Assembly (NCBI GenBank): GCA_013350285.1
Contig: JAAXWG010000002.1
Location: 1-64,000, forward strand
Source of the DNA: Candidatus Altimarinota bacterium
GTDB taxonomy: Bacteria > Patescibacteriota > Gracilibacteria > BD1-5 > UBA6164
Length of the DNA stretch: 64,000 nucleotides
Direction of reading: 5' to 3'
A program made the translations under genes and the position numbers. The notes under the pieces were generated by a model. The model worked only from the letters and a program-made list of their open reading frames with translations. It was not told the origin of the DNA and made no database searches. Shown piece after piece: positions 29,529-41,635 of the stretch (within the stretch, counting starts at the first letter, position 1; each line of letters opens with the position of its first letter).

Positions 29529-30923
29529 TTAAAAGCTCTCTTCTTCACATTCACTTGCTTGTTTTCTGATGATTGCAAATTCTCACGGATCAAAAGGGGA
29601 ATGTATCCAAGTTTCATAACTTCCTCCATGAGCAGTATCTACATTCTCAGCAACTGCTTCTACAAATATATCTGTTGTTTTTCAAGTTTTTTCTACAGAA
29701 TGATTTACATTGTTGATTTTGTAAATTTTATCTACTTTTGTTGTCCAAATTTTTTCTGGAGTGAGGAATTCTATTTCTTCACCGAGTCCAAATCTATTTT
29801 TTACTTCTATACGAGCAAGTTTTTTTTCAGAGTCATAAGCTCTCACAATTCATAAAAATATTTTTGTCTGGAACCCTCAATTTTTTTCATAAAACTGAGC
29901 ATTTGTATTTGGATTTCCTGCAAGAAATCAAGGAATATATCCTCTATTTGCAATAGAAAAAAGTTCTCAAGCAAGACTTTGTGAATTATATTTTTCTCAT
30001 TTTTCAACTGCATCAAGAGCTTTTCTATAAGCAGTTCCAACAGATGCAAGATAATTTACCGTTTTATTTCTTCCTTCTACTTTGAAACTCACTACTCAAG
30101 CATCTGCTAAATCTTGTATATAATCAATCGCACAAAGATCACGACTATTCATAAGATAAGTTCCATATTCATCTTCATCTATTTCCATAAGTTCTCATAG
30201 TCTTTCTTTTTCTTCTAGGTAATAATTTCCTGTCAATTCTTTATAATCTTCTGGTCTTCAAGTAGCTTTTTCTAGCTCTGCTTCACTTGAATTATCTTTA
30301 AAAACTTTATATTCCCATCTACACGAATGGCTACAAGTTCATTGATTTGAATCTCTATAAGAAAGATAATTTGAAATAAGACACCTCCCACTATAAGCCA
30401 TACAAATCGCTCCATGTACAAAAGCTTCCAGCTCGATATTAGGAACTTTTTCGTGAATTTCTTTGATTTCTTTTATACTGATTTCACGACTAAGAATTAT
30501 TCTTTTTATTCCTATTTCTTTCCAAAATTGCACTTGAGCCCAGTTGGTATTATTGGCTTGGACAGAAAGATGCATTTCTACTTGATCTCAAAATTCTTTT
30601 TTTACGAGATAAATAAGTCAAGGATCAGCCATAATAAAAGCATCTGGCTTCATATCAAGCATTGTTTTAAACTGAGCCATAAATGGTTTTATTTTGGCAT
30701 TGTGAGCATAGATATTGGTCGTAAAATAAATTTTTTTATTTCAAGGGAGGCTTCTTGTATATTTTACACATTCTTCCAAAGTTTCCAAAGTAAAAGTATT
30801 GGTTCTTGCTCTTAGTGAAAACATAGGAGCTCCAACATATACAGCATCAGCTCAGTAAGCAAAAGCAAATTTCAATTTTTCAAAGTCTCAAGCAGGCATC
30901 AAAAGTTCCAGTTTTTTTTGCAT
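29529..30923 (-). CDS. Peptidase U32 family protein, tRNA hydroxylation type (TrhP/YegQ-like)
   Basis: A 464-residue U32 protein. The N-terminus has L-L-M-P-A-G-D-F-E-K-L and A-Y-G-A-D-A-V-Y-V-G. A later segment has F-V-H-G-A-I-C-M-A-Y-S-G-R-C, then C-S-H-S-C-R-W, the cysteine pattern of RlhA/TrhP-type U32 members that bind an Fe-S cluster. The C-terminal beta domain is present. TrhP-type proteins use prephenate for tRNA wobble uridine hydroxylation in E. coli. A role in RNA modification rather than proteolysis is therefore likely. Start: first ATG after a stop. Confidence 0.85.
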
Positions 30924-31008
30924 AAGGGAATATTATATGATAAACTTCTTTTTAAGATAACTAAAATAAAATTAATATACAAGAAAACTATTTTTTTACA
31001 AATCAAAA

Positions 31009-32178
31009 ATGAGTAAAAATTGATTTAAAACTTACTGAGATTTAGTTACTGAAAGAATGAATTTATTTCCTGCTTTAATTCAAAAACATGCTTGAGAAAT
31101 TGAAGGAGCATTAAAAAAAGAAGTTCCTGAAATGTTAAGTGCTATAAAATTAGTTAATAATTCAATAAATCAAATATTAAATTTAGACAATTATAAAGAA
31201 TTTATATCCGACTCTTTTAATGTATTTATATTAAATGCAAAAAATTATTATGATTCTATAGTAAAATGAGAAGAGTGAAATATATGAAAAGAAAACTTTG
31301 TAAAATATATAAATCTATTATTTTTATTTTTAAGAGTCAGAAAATTATATAATACTTCTCCGAGAGATAGTTTTTCCGATTTTTATGACATGGAACTAAG
31401 TGAAAGATTTTTAAAACTGGTAATCCCTAAGTGAATTGAATTACCTTTTTTAAATACAAGTACATGATGATCTTGTCATAATTATAGTATGGTTTTTAAA
31501 GATTTTTTTGATATCCTTTGAATTGATTCAAAAGTTATTTTTTGTAATCCTATTTCTAATCATTCTTTTGTTCTTGCAAATATATTTTGAAAATATTATA
31601 TTATTGATCCATTATTTAATAAAAAATGATTTATAGAAGAAGTAAATGTATGAGATACAATTAAACTTTGATTTATATCAGAATGAGAAATTAAAGAATT
31701 ATCTTCTAACCTTCTTAAAATTATACACCATAAAGAATTTTCATCAGAAGATAAAATTGAAAAATTAGTTATTTTTGATAGTATTGATGATTTTAAAAAA
31801 ATACTTGATAATAGAATAATAAAATATATTATTTTTGAGTATTTTTCAGAGAAAGAACAAGAAATATTTAGATTTGAACTTTCAAACGAATTTATGGATA
31901 AATTAAATATTGAAACTTTTTTATGAAATCTACATTTTAAATATCAAATTAAAATTCATAAAATTAAAGAATTTTTTAAGGATAAAAATATTGAGGAACT
32001 TTCAAATTATGATATAATATTGCATATAATTAAAAAAGTATATAAATGTAAATCTATTTGAAAAAAACCTATTATTTCAGAAGAAAAAACTTTAGAACAT
32101 ATAAAATTATTTGCTGACATGATAAAAAGAGAAGATTTGTTGGAATTATTAAAATTAAAAAAATTTGATAAAAATTAA
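31009..32178 (+). CDS. Transglutaminase-like cysteine hydrolase, cytoplasmic
   Basis: A 389-residue protein without a signal peptide. Residues around 160-205 read T-G-G-S-C-H-N-Y-S-M-V-F, then N-H-S-F-V-L-A-N and Y-I-I-D-P-L-F. These give the Cys-His-Asp triad of the transglutaminase/arylamine N-acetyltransferase fold. The rest is helical and Lys-rich with no other known domain. Many glycines are TGA. It stands alone between divergent and convergent genes. It could be a peptidase, amidase or acyltransferase. Confidence 0.6.
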
Positions 32179-32181
32179 TAC

Positions 32182-32796
32182 TTACACATCCACTTCAAAT
32201 CTTTTTTCTTTTCAAGAAATAATATCTTCAACAATTTTTAAAATTTCCTCTAAAGAATTTTCTCTGTAATTACTCATATCAAGCCTATTTTTTTTATGAA
32301 AATCTGTTTTTACTATACTCGGATTGATGATTTGAATTTGCAATTTTTTATAATCATTCTTAAGTCCCATAGCAAGACCTCTCAGTCAAAATTTACTCGC
32401 CATATAACTTGCCCCATTTTTGAGTGATTTTTTACTCGCAATACTTCCAATAAAAATAATTCAAGTTTTGATTTTTTTATTTTTAAGAAGTTTATGAGCA
32501 AGCAAAAGAGGGGAGAGGAGATTTGTTTCAAGAATCTCTCTATGATTTTCTTCACTTATTGCTTCAAAATCTCCAAAATAGCCAACTCAAGCATTAAAAA
32601 TAATATAATCAAGAATTCCTACTTTTTCAGTTAATTTTTCTAAAAAATCATTATCACAAATATTTCATTCAAAAAAATCTATGGTATTTATAGTATTTTT
32701 TCTTCTTGCAACTCAATATATTTTATGTTTTTTACCCAAATTTTCTGCAAGGAATTTACCAATTCCTGAACTTGTCCCAGTGATAACTATGTGCAT
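32182..32796 (-). CDS. Short-chain dehydrogenase/reductase
   Basis: A 204-residue SDR. The nucleotide loop is I-V-I-T-G-T-S-S-G-I-G near residue 5, the N-A-G-V-G motif follows, and the active site is G-S-I-A-S, then S-Y-M-A-S-K-F with Tyr and Lys spaced as Y-x3-K. At 204 residues it is shorter than the usual 250, with a reduced C-terminal substrate part. Basic residues after the loop (V-A-R-R-K) suggest NADPH. Seven bases separate it from the PPC-domain gene upstream. The substrate is unknown. Confidence 0.88.
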
Positions 32797-32802
32797 AATA
32801 AT

Positions 32803-33198
32803 TTATTTTTTATCAATAATAAGTTCTTTAAATCATGTTTTTTCATCAAATTTTCTTGAAAAAATCATATCCTCTAAAGATCCTATTACTATTTCAGCTG
32901 TTGTATAAAAGATATTTCATTCTAGTAAATGTCATCATAAAAGTTTTCCTTCTTCATCAGAGATAGAAATATGAAGATGAATTCAATCTTGAGAAAAAGT
33001 TCCTACAAGTGAATTTATTTCATAATTTTTTTCAAAGATTTTACTAATTTTTTCATCAGCCATTCTTACATGTATCTTTTTTAAAGATCCAACACAAGTA
33101 AGAATACAACCAGCTAAAATATTATTTTTTCTAGTAAAAATGAGTATTTCTTTTTTTAGGTCTTGTCATTCTGTGAGACGAATAGCAAAAGTTTTCAT
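32803..33198 (-). CDS. PPC/DUF296 domain protein
   Basis: A 131-residue protein consisting of one PPC (DUF296) domain: R-L-T-E-G-Q-D-L-K-K-E-I near the start, A-G-C-I-L-T-C-V-G-S-L-K-K, and H-L-H-I-S-I-S-D-E-E-G-K-L-L-G-G-H-L. The last has the conserved His and G-G-H motif. Bacterial members form trimers; some bind DNA or metal. It is upstream of and probably co-transcribed with the SDR. Confidence 0.82.
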
Positions 33199-33338
33199 AA
33201 TATCTTGATTAATAAATCTTTTTTTGAAGTATATTTATTTTAACTTAAAAGTAAAAAAAGTTCTTTTGATTTTTTTATAAAAGTGAATATATATGCATAA
33301 TAATCTTATAAATTATTAAAAAGATCTTAACAAAGCCT

Positions 33339-33938
33339 ATGAAAATTATAATAACAAGACACTGAGAAACAGAAGAAAATAAAGCTGGAATTATTCAATG
33401 ACAACTTCCTTGAAGTCTTTCTGCTGAGTGAATTATGCAAGCAAAAAAAGTTGCTTTGAGACTAAAAAATGAAAAAATTGATTATATCTATTCAAGTGAT
33501 TTAACAAGAGCACATAATACAGCTCTTGAAATAAGAAAATATCATCAAAATATTCCTCTCATACTCTCAGAAGACTTAAGAGAAAGATATTTTGGAGAAT
33601 TACAAGGAAGATATTTTGTGGAATTACAAGGAAAAAATGAAAAATGAATTTCTTTTAATACAATTTCTTGAAATAATATTGAAACAAATGAAAATCTTTT
33701 AGAAAGAGCTAAAATTTTTTTAGATAAAATTGATAAAAAATATTGAGATAAAAATCTTACTATCTTGTTTGTTTGACATAATTGAATAAATAGAGCAATT
33801 ATATCTAAATTGCTCAATAAAGATTTTAAACAAATAGAAAACTTACAAAATACAAATATAAGTATTTTTGAAAAATGAGATAACGGAAATTTTAAAATGT
33901 CTCTCTTTAATTGTGCAAAACATTTAGAAGACTCATAA
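33339..33938 (+). CDS. Histidine phosphatase (phosphoglycerate mutase-like)
   Basis: A 199-residue histidine phosphatase. The catalytic R-H-G-E-T is at residues 7-11, the second arginine is in Y-S-S-D-L-T-R-A, and the second histidine is in F-V-G-H-N-G. Such enzymes remove phosphate from small metabolites such as adenosylcobalamin precursors or sugar phosphates. It contains a tandem copy of eight residues, R-Y-F-G-E-L-Q-G then R-Y-F-V-E-L-Q-G, exactly where the family has a single E-x-x-F-G-x-x-E-G loop. This is a recent 24-bp duplication that may change activity. Confidence 0.88.
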
Positions 33939-34011
33939 ATTAAATTTGATTTTTAGAGAAAAAAAATATAATCCAAAAGCAGATTTATTTTATTACATTA
34001 TTCAAAAAATT

Positions 34012-34455
34012 ATGCAAAGAAGTTTAGTTTTACTCAAACCAGATGCAATTCAAAGAGGACTCGTAGGAGAAATAATTGCAAGACTTGAAAAAAGAGGTTT
34101 AAAAATCGTTGCTATGAAAACTATGCAACTTGATGAAACTATTTTAAAAGAACATTATGCACATCTTGCATCAAAACCATTTTTTCCAGAAATAGTAAGC
34201 TACATGACAATTTGTCCTGTCGTTGCTCTTATTGTAGAAGGTCCAAATGCAATTGCAGCACTCAGAAATACACTTGGAGCAACAAATCCACTTGAGGCAG
34301 TTCCTTGAACGATTAGGGGAGATTATGCTCTTTCTATTGGATTTAATCTTATTCATGCTTCTGATGGAGAAGAAGCAGCAGTTGCTGAAATAAAAAGATT
34401 TTTTAAGGAAGAGGAGGTTTTAAATTACAATAAAATTGATAGCAATCTTCTTTAA
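34012..34455 (+). CDS. ndk: Nucleoside diphosphate kinase
   Basis: A 147-residue enzyme that balances nucleoside triphosphates. R-S-L-V-L-L-K-P-D-A is at the N-terminus, and the catalytic His is in N-L-I-H-A-S-D near residue 120. The P-G-T-I-R-G-D-Y segment has its first glycine as TGA, one of the clearest proofs of code 25; the other eight glycines are GGA or GGT. I chose ATG 34012 over an upstream in-frame ATG at 33946 because the family begins at this point. Length is normal. Confidence 0.96.
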
Positions 34456-34476
34456 AAAAAAGGGAGTTAAAAAAAT

Positions 34477-34589
34477 GTCATTCTGAACTTAAGGTGAATT
34501 GCGAAGCAAAAGAGGATCCTCTGGGGGATGTTTCAGAATCATAAAAATGTATTCTCCTTTTTATAGATTCCTGTCTACACAGGAATGAC
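34477..34589. repeat. GTCATTCTGAAC-type intergenic repeat
   Basis: Begins GTCATTCTGAACTT and ends with GGAATGAC, with a TTTCAGAATC half in between. Related pieces are at 36160-36189 and 50795-50858, so it is a dispersed, partly palindromic genomic repeat. Confidence 0.6.
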
Positions 34590-34686
34590 AAAAATTTTTC
34601 ACACTCGTTTTAAAATAACAAAAAAATCTTTACAAAACTAAGACAAAAGTTAAACTTGAAAGCAATTTTAAGTTTAACTTTTTTTT

Positions 34687-36147
34687 ATGGCAAAATTTTA
34701 TGATACACTCCTTGGCGAATATATAAAAAATCCATGACAAAAAAAAATAGGACTTGATAGTCTTGCTCTCAATTATTTCAATTACAAAATGATTACTTAT
34801 GATGAAATAACAGGAAAGTGAAAAATAAACTTTAGGGATGTCCCCCTTTCTCAGGCAAGTGTTTACTCAGGCGAAGATGTTTATATGACTCATAAAATTT
34901 ATGAAAAACAAAAACAAGAAAAAATAAATGAAAATAAAGTACTCCAAGAAATAGAAATTCCTTTATTAGAAGTTTTGAAAGATATGGAAATAACTTGAGT
35001 AAAAATACAAAGAGATAAACTCAAAGAAATAGGAATAATGCTAGAAAATGAAACTCAAAGACTTGAAAAAGAAATCTATCATCTTGCAGGAGAAGATTTT
35101 AATATTAGTTCTCCAAAACAAGTAGGAGAAATACTTTTTTCTAAACTTTGACTTCAGGCAACAAAAAAAACAAAAACTGGTTTTTCTGTAGATAGTGATG
35201 TCTTACAAAGTCTTGCCCACAAATTTCCTATTGCTCAAAATATTATTGATTTTAGGCATTATAAAAAACTTCTTTCTACTTATGTGGAATGACTGATAAA
35301 AGAATTGGATGAAAATGATATTATTCATACAAACTATAATCAAACAGTGACAACAACAGGAAGACTTTCAAGCACGAATCCAAATCTCCAAAATATTCCA
35401 ATATGAGAATGAATTGCTGGGGAAATACGAACTGCTTTTATACCCTACAAGGAAGAAGATTTTATTCTTGCTTTTGATTATTCTCAAGTAGAAGTAAGAA
35501 TTCTTGCTCTTATGTCTGGAGATGAAAATCTTATTTCTGCCTTTCAAAATGGAATAGATATTCACTACAATACTGCAAAATTTATTTTTGGGAAAGAAAA
35601 TATTTCTGTATATGAGAGAAAAATAGCAAAAACAGTCAATTTTTGAGTCATTTATGGAATTAGTCCTTTTTGACTTTCTGAAATGCTTGGTATTTCAAGA
35701 AGTGATGCAAAAAATTATATTGATAAATTTTATGAAAATTATCCAAAAGTAAGCAATTTTTTTGATGCTATCATCAAAAGTTGTGAAGAAAATGGCTATG
35801 TAGAAACAATATTTTGAAGAAAAAGATATATAAATGGCATCAATGATAAAAATAGAATTATAAAACAATCTGCTGAAAGGGAAGCAATAAATATGCCTAT
35901 TCAAGGAACAAGTGCTGATGTCATAAAAATTGCGATGATTCAAATACACAATTTTTTAAAAGAAGGGAATTATAAAACAAAACTTATTATGCAAGTACAT
36001 GATGAACTCGTTTTTGATCTTGTCTCAGAAGAAAAAGAAAAAATAATTCCTGAAATACAAAAAATAATGGAAAATATCCTTCCAAATAAAAATATAAAAT
36101 TGCTTGTAGAATGGAATATTTGAAAAAACTGGAAAGAAGCAAAATAA
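34687..36147 (+). CDS. polA: DNA polymerase I, polymerase domain with truncated exonuclease remnant
   Basis: A 486-residue family A polymerase, about half the normal length. It lacks the 5' nuclease domain and starts inside the 3'-5' exonuclease region (Y-D-T-L-L-G-E-Y, then S-G-E-D-V-Y-M-T). The catalytic exonuclease acidic residues are absent, so proofreading is unlikely. The polymerase core is complete: T-T-T-G-R-L-S-S, F-D-Y-S-Q-V-E-V-R-I-L-A (motif A), K-T-V-N-F-G-V-I-Y-G-I-S (motif B) and Q-V-H-D-E-L-V-F (motif C). An RNA-primer-removing nuclease, if present, must be encoded elsewhere. Confidence 0.93.
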
Positions 36148-36159
36148 TTTCCTTTCTTT

Positions 36160-36189
36160 GTCATTCTGTCCCGACATCAGGATCAGAAT
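36160..36189. repeat. Fragment of GTCATTCTG-type repeat
   Basis: GTCATTCTG followed by a variable centre and CAGAAT, a short relative of the repeat at 34477. Confidence 0.4.
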
Positions 36190-36231
36190 AATTAAAAAGA
36201 AAAATACAATTTTATAATTAACTAAAAAAAT

Positions 36232-36741
36232 ATGTCTTTAGGAAATGAAATAATCCCAATAGTTGATGAAAATGATACCATTATTATGTATAAAATGAGA
36301 AAAGATGTAGAACTTGATGAAATTTATAGAGTTTCTGCCATTATTTTAAAAGATGGAAAGGGAAGAATTTTACTTGCACAAAGAGGATTTCATAAAAGAA
36401 ATAGTCCTTGATCTTGGTCTGTCAGTGCTGCTTGAACAGTAGAAAAATGAGAAACATATGAAGAAAATATAGAAAAAGAACTCTTTGAAGAACTTTGAAT
36501 TAATAATATTTCTATAAAAGAAATTATGAAATTCCGTTCTGTTGGAAAGCATAAATATTTTGTTGTATTTTATGAAGCAACTCTTGATAAAAAAGAGGAA
36601 GATTTTATCCTAGAAGAAGATCAAGTAGAACAAATAAAACGGTTTTCTCGTGAAGAATTTGAAGTATTTAAAAATGACAAAAATAATATAATCGGAAAAA
36701 ATCTTTTAAAAGCTTTAGAAAAACATAATTTTTTTGAATAA
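36232..36741 (+). CDS. NUDIX hydrolase (isopentenyl-isomerase-like subgroup)
   Basis: A 169-residue NUDIX protein. The Nudix box reads G-T-V-E-K-G-E-T, then E-K-E-L-F-E-E-L-G-I, with the glutamates conserved. The upstream R-V-S-A-I-I-L and A-Q-R-G-F-H-K-R resemble the IPP isomerase-like NUDIX branch. The next gene starts within its stop codon (one-base overlap), so the two are co-translated. The substrate is unknown. Confidence 0.88.
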
Positions 36742-37361
36742 TGAATTTTAATAACAAAATCCTTGATATAATAAGAAAACGATGAGCAAAACTTGTCTTT
36801 GTAACAAAATATTTTGATAGTGAATTTACAAAAGATGTTATAGAAAAATTCAAAGATGATGAAGTGTTTTTTTGAATAGGAGAAAATAGAATAGAAGTCA
36901 TAAAAGAAAAAAATATTCTTGCAAAATATGTCCATTTTATAGGAAATATTCAGTCAAAAAAAATCCAAGATATAGTGAAATATTGTGATTTTGTTCATTC
37001 TTTTTCAAAAAAAGAACACTTTTTACTCTTTGATAAATATGCAGAGAAAGAAAATAAAAAAATCCAAATTTTTTTGCAGATTTATTTGGATAATGAAAAA
37101 AAGAATGGTATACTAGAAAATGAAGTAGATTTTTATCTAAATGAAGCAAAAAAATACAAAAATATAGAAATTGTTGGAATAAGTGGAATAGGAAAATATG
37201 AATTTAGTAGGGAAGAGAAACTAAGAGAAATAGCTCTCTTAAAAAGTATTCAAAAAAACTACCCTTATCTAAAAATATCGTTTTGAACTTCTGTAGATTG
37301 GGAAATAGCTTTAGAACAATGAATTGAAATACTAAGAATAGGAAAAAATCTCTTTTTATAA
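36741..37361 (+). CDS. PLP homeostasis protein, YggS/PLPBP family
   Basis: A 206-residue protein. The pyridoxal-phosphate lysine lies in K-L-V-F-V-T-K-Y near residue 23. G-I-G-E-N-R-I-E-V and V-H-F-I-G-N-I-Q-S-K-K are hallmark motifs of YggS. The C-terminal part has G-T-S-V-D-W-E-I-A-L and I-L-R-I-G. Family members are about 230 residues; this one is slightly short but complete. It buffers free PLP and affects amino acid metabolism. It overlaps the NUDIX gene by one base. Confidence 0.9.
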
Positions 37362-37398
37362 AAAATAAAAACAAAATTATCTTTTAATATACAAAACT

Positions 37399-37821
37399 AT
37401 GTTTTGAATTGGTGAACAAGAAGAAATTTTTACACTTGAAGAAAAAATAGATTATATTTACAAAAAGGCGAAAAAGGATGAAAAAAGACAAGCAAGAAGA
37501 ACTTACTATAAAGTAACATTATTACTTCTTTTTATAGGATATTTATATTATGCTTTTATTATTTTTATTCCTATGATGAAAGAATATGTAAACATTTTTT
37601 TAGGATGATCTTGAAATACAGCCAATATGCAAAATATAGATTATCAAAGTATTATAACAAATTTTACAAACACTCTAAAACAGCAACAATTAGAAAATAA
37701 TCAAATAAATAATAATTCACAAGAAAATAATCTAAATTCTTGAACAAGTTTATCTTGAAATACTGTTGTAATAAATGAAACTCTCGTAAATGATATATTA
37801 AAAAAACATCTTAATAAATAA
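37399..37821 (+). CDS. Hypothetical membrane-anchored protein
   Basis: A 140-residue protein with an N-terminal cytoplasmic charged region (residues 1-38), one membrane helix (V-T-L-L-L-L-F-I-G-Y-L-Y-Y-A-F) and an external Asn- and Gln-rich tail of about 75 residues. No domain is recognised. It is followed 11 bases later by another small membrane protein and then by ctpA, suggesting an envelope operon. Confidence 0.65.
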
Positions 37822-37832
37822 ATTTTTAAACT

Positions 37833-38057
37833 ATGATTTTAGTAAAAATATTTTATGGAATTTTATTATTTTTTACTTGAGTTGCTCTTATAAAATACAG
37901 AAGAATAGTAAAGTCTTGGACGGGAAATTTTGTCTGGGCTGAGAGATATCTCTGAATGGGTTGAACTTACTTTGTTCTTATTCTTATTTGATTCTTCCTT
38001 ATGTTTGTAGGGGTATTATATCCTGTTTGATGACTTGACTTCATATTTTCAAAATAA
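37833..38057 (+). CDS. Small membrane protein
   Basis: A 74-residue protein with two hydrophobic helices, I-F-Y-G-I-L-L-F-F-T-G-V-A-L and Y-F-V-L-I-L-I-G-F-F-L-M-F, separated by a basic loop. The loop K-Y-R-R-I-V-K-S suggests a cytoplasmic turn. TGA glycines are needed for the frame. The function is unknown. Confidence 0.6.
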
Positions 38058-38153
38058 AATCATTATTTGAGAAACTTTATTTAAAAAATAATTAGAGTTT
38101 TTTCTTTTTTTTATTATGCTTCTTTTGATATTTAATTATTTTAGAAAAATTTT

Positions 38154-39740
38154 ATGATAAAAAAAGTCCTTATTTTTATAAGCTTATGTGTTTATAGTTT
38201 TTGATATTTTCCTTCTTATGCTCTAGAAGACAATCTTGCATCCAATACTTTTGATACAACAGAAATTACAATTTCTCAAAACAAAGAAACGGAAAATCTT
38301 ACAAGACAAGATTTTTTTGAATATATTGCTCAGTCATTTGATAAAAATATACTTCCAAGTTACAAATATATAAAACTTCATTTTCTTGATGTAAAAGAAA
38401 ATTCAAGTCTTTATGATACATTACAAAAACTTGTTTATCTTGATATTATTCCAAATAAAGAAGGAAAAATTTATGCCGATAAAAATATAAGTGCTTACTC
38501 TTTTTATGAATATGCAAAGAAAATATTTCACATAAATATAAGTAATTTTGAAGAAGATACTACAAATGATTTAAAAAAGAGATATGCAAATAAAATTGAT
38601 TTAGAAAAACTTCAAGAAATTATTGATAATAAAATAAAAAAAGAAGAAACTTTTTGAGATTTAGATACAAATACAAAAGAAAAAGAAATATTTTTAGATG
38701 TCTATAATACACTCAAAGAAAATCATTTTGATAAAGAAACTCTTGATGAAAAAGAAATGATTTATCAGGCTATAGAATGACTTACAAAAGGGACTGGAGA
38801 TAAATTTACAAATTTCTTTCCTCCTATGGAAAATCAAAGTTTTCAAGATTCTCTTTCATGAAAATACCAATGAATTGGAGCTTATGTAGATATGGAAAGT
38901 CCATGAATATTAAAAATTATTTCTCCAATTCCTTGATCTCCTGCAGAAAAAGCAGGATTAAAATGATGAGATATCATTGCCAAAGTTGGAGAAAAAGAAG
39001 TAACAGAAAAAAATTCTCTTTATGAAGTCATTAGTTGGATAAAATGACCAGCAGGAACAAAAGTTATGCTAGGTGTAAAGAGGGAAGAACAAGAAATTTT
39101 TAATGTAGAAGTAGAAAGAAGCGAAATAATTATAAAAGAAGTAGAAGCAAAAAAATATAATGACACAACTTATTATATCCAAATAAAACAATTTTGAGAT
39201 AATGTGTTTGAAGAATTTAAAATGATACTTAATGAAATAAAAGAAGACAAAAAAATTACAAAAATAATATTTGATTTGAGAAATAATCCTTGATGATATC
39301 TTGATGAAGTAAATGATATGCTTTCTTTATTCATACAAAAATGAGATGCTGTTTCTGTCGTAAAATATACAACTCTTTCTCTTATGAATAAATCAAAAGG
39401 GTATGAGGAAGGACTTGATTTATCAAAATATAAAATAATAATTCTTCAAAATTCTTGAACAGCATCAGCTTCTGAAATAATGGTAGGAACTTTGAAAGAC
39501 TATTTTGAAAATATAAGTATCATAGGGGAAACTAGTTATTGAAAATGATCTGTTCAAACTATCAAAGCTTATTCTGATGGATCAAGTCTAAAATTTACTG
39601 TTGCAAAATGGTTTACATGAAGAACTCAAATTGGAATAGATGGAGTAGGAATAAAACCAGATATTGAATTAAAACTTGATGAAGAAAAGTATAAAAAAGG
39701 AATTGATAATCAGCTTGAAAAGGCTTTAGAAATTAAATAA
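38154..39740 (+). CDS. ctpA: Carboxy-terminal processing protease (S41 family)
   Basis: A 528-residue S41 protease. An N-terminal signal or membrane helix lies at residues 5-20, a helical region follows, then a PDZ domain (S-P-A-E-K-A-G-L-K-G-G-D-I-I-A). The protease core has D-L-R-N-N-P-G-G-Y-L, the catalytic Ser in N-S-G-T-A-S-A-S-E-I near residue 440 and the catalytic Lys in G-K-G-S-V-Q. It cleaves secreted or membrane protein tails outside the cytoplasm. The gene after it encodes a secreted transglutaminase-like protein 5 bases downstream. Confidence 0.93.
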
Positions 39741-39745
39741 ATAAA

Positions 39746-41602
39746 ATGAGACTTAAAAAATGTATATTATTTTTCATCAGTATTTTTTATTTTTTTGGAA
39801 ATTTAGTATCATTTGCAAATAATGATGTATTTCAAAGCCTAGAAGTAAGTTATTTTAATTTTATTGATAAAATAGAAACAAAATATAATGAAGAAAATGA
39901 AATAAAGCTTCTTTCTACTATTACTCCTCAAATAGAATCTCTCCTTTCAAATAAAAATATTTCAGATAACAAAAAAAAGCTCCTTGAATATTTTAAACAA
40001 ATTAATCAAGATAAAATTGAAGAATTAAAAGCTTTTATAAATAAAAAAAATAAGCTTTATAATACTCAAAAAACTGAAGAATTAAAGTATATTCTTCGCC
40101 TCAAACAAATAACAAAAATAGGAGAGATTCCTCCATTTATAAAAGATCTTCAAGATTCTTGAAAAACTCTTATTTCTGTAGATGAAAATTTTGAATTTGT
40201 AGAAAATAATATTATAAAACAATTTTTTTTAGAGAAAAATACAAATTATTATAACATCAGTGCATCTACTTATAAAAGTTTTTATAATATGCAATGAATT
40301 ATTGTGTATAATATTTCTCAAGATAAATATATGTTTTTTCTTGATAATTGAAGTTATAAAATAATAACAAAAACTCCTTTTTCTAATTTTTATAAAAATT
40401 CCATAAATATAATTGATACTAAAAATAACTTTAGTATTGATGAAAAAGGAATGAGTTATATTATAAAAAAAGAATGAAATAATTATTACCTCATACAATT
40501 TGAAAGATATTTTGATCCCAATAATTCTTATTGATATTATCCTTATAGTTTAGAAAAATTATGACATAAAAATATTATTTTTTTTAAAGATTTTGAAGGA
40601 AAAATTTTTTATATAACTGAATTCAAAAAAACAAAATTTATTTGAATAAATCTAATTTCAAGTGTAAAAGATAAGGAAAATTTTATAAAAATCATCCATA
40701 ATGATAAAGCTTTTTTTTATGAAGATAGAGAAAAAATTTTTTATGAAATAAAACAATTATCAGAATCTCTTACAAAAAATATGAAAACTGATGATGAAAA
40801 AATACAAAAAATTTATTCTTGGATTATTGATAATATATCATATTTGAAAGACTATGATTTAAAAAATAAAGATATCTTTTCTTGAATTATAACTTATAAA
40901 AACAAAACATGAGTATGTGAATGATATGTCAATCTTATGATTTATATGCTTCTTTTTTCAGGGATAAAAGATATTGAAGATATTGATGGATGGGTAACAA
41001 ATTCAAAAGATTTCTTAAAAATTTGACATTCTTGGCTAAGAATAGGGAATTACTACTATGATCCTACTTTTGATGATCCTATTATTATTTGACAAAAACA
41101 AGAAAATTTAAATCTAATCAAAGAAAAAAAATATAAATATTTTAAACTACCTAAAGACTTAATGTATGCAGATAGATATGATTATGAATATTTAGCTGAA
41201 AATATAAAAACTCTTTCACTAGAAGAAAGAAATGATATAGTAAAAAAGAATTTTTATAATCTTGCCTTAAAATATAAAGACAATAATTATGAGCTTCTAA
41301 AAGCTTATTATTTCCGTATAAAGTATAACTTAAAATATAATGAAAAAATAACAAAAGATATATTAAAAAATGTAGTAATTCCATATTATGAGGTATATAA
41401 TAATAATTGGAGTATTCTTATAAATGAAAGATTAAGATATATACATCAATTAGAATATATAAAATTCGAAAAAAATGATGATTTAGAACCAATGCTTGAA
41501 GCAAAAAATTTTAATATAGATTGAATCTATATTTTAAAATGGAATTTTTGAGATAATCAATATGAATATCGTTTATGATACAATTTAAAAATAAGGGATT
41601 AA
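39746..41602 (+). CDS. Secreted transglutaminase-like domain protein
   Basis: A 618-residue protein with a signal peptide (L-F-F-I-S-I-F-Y-F-F-G-N-L-V-S-F-A). The transglutaminase-like core is near residues 350-450: K-T-G-V-C-E-G-Y-V-N-L-M-I (Cys), I-G-H-S-W-L-R-I-G (His) and Y-Y-D-P-T-F-D-D (Asp), the classic triad. It may cut or cross-link surface proteins or peptidoglycan peptides. It follows ctpA by 5 bases, so both are probably exported together. The N- and C-terminal parts are helical and unassigned. Confidence 0.78.
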
Positions 41603-41635
41603 AAAAAAATTATGCATTACTGTAATCTTTCAAAG

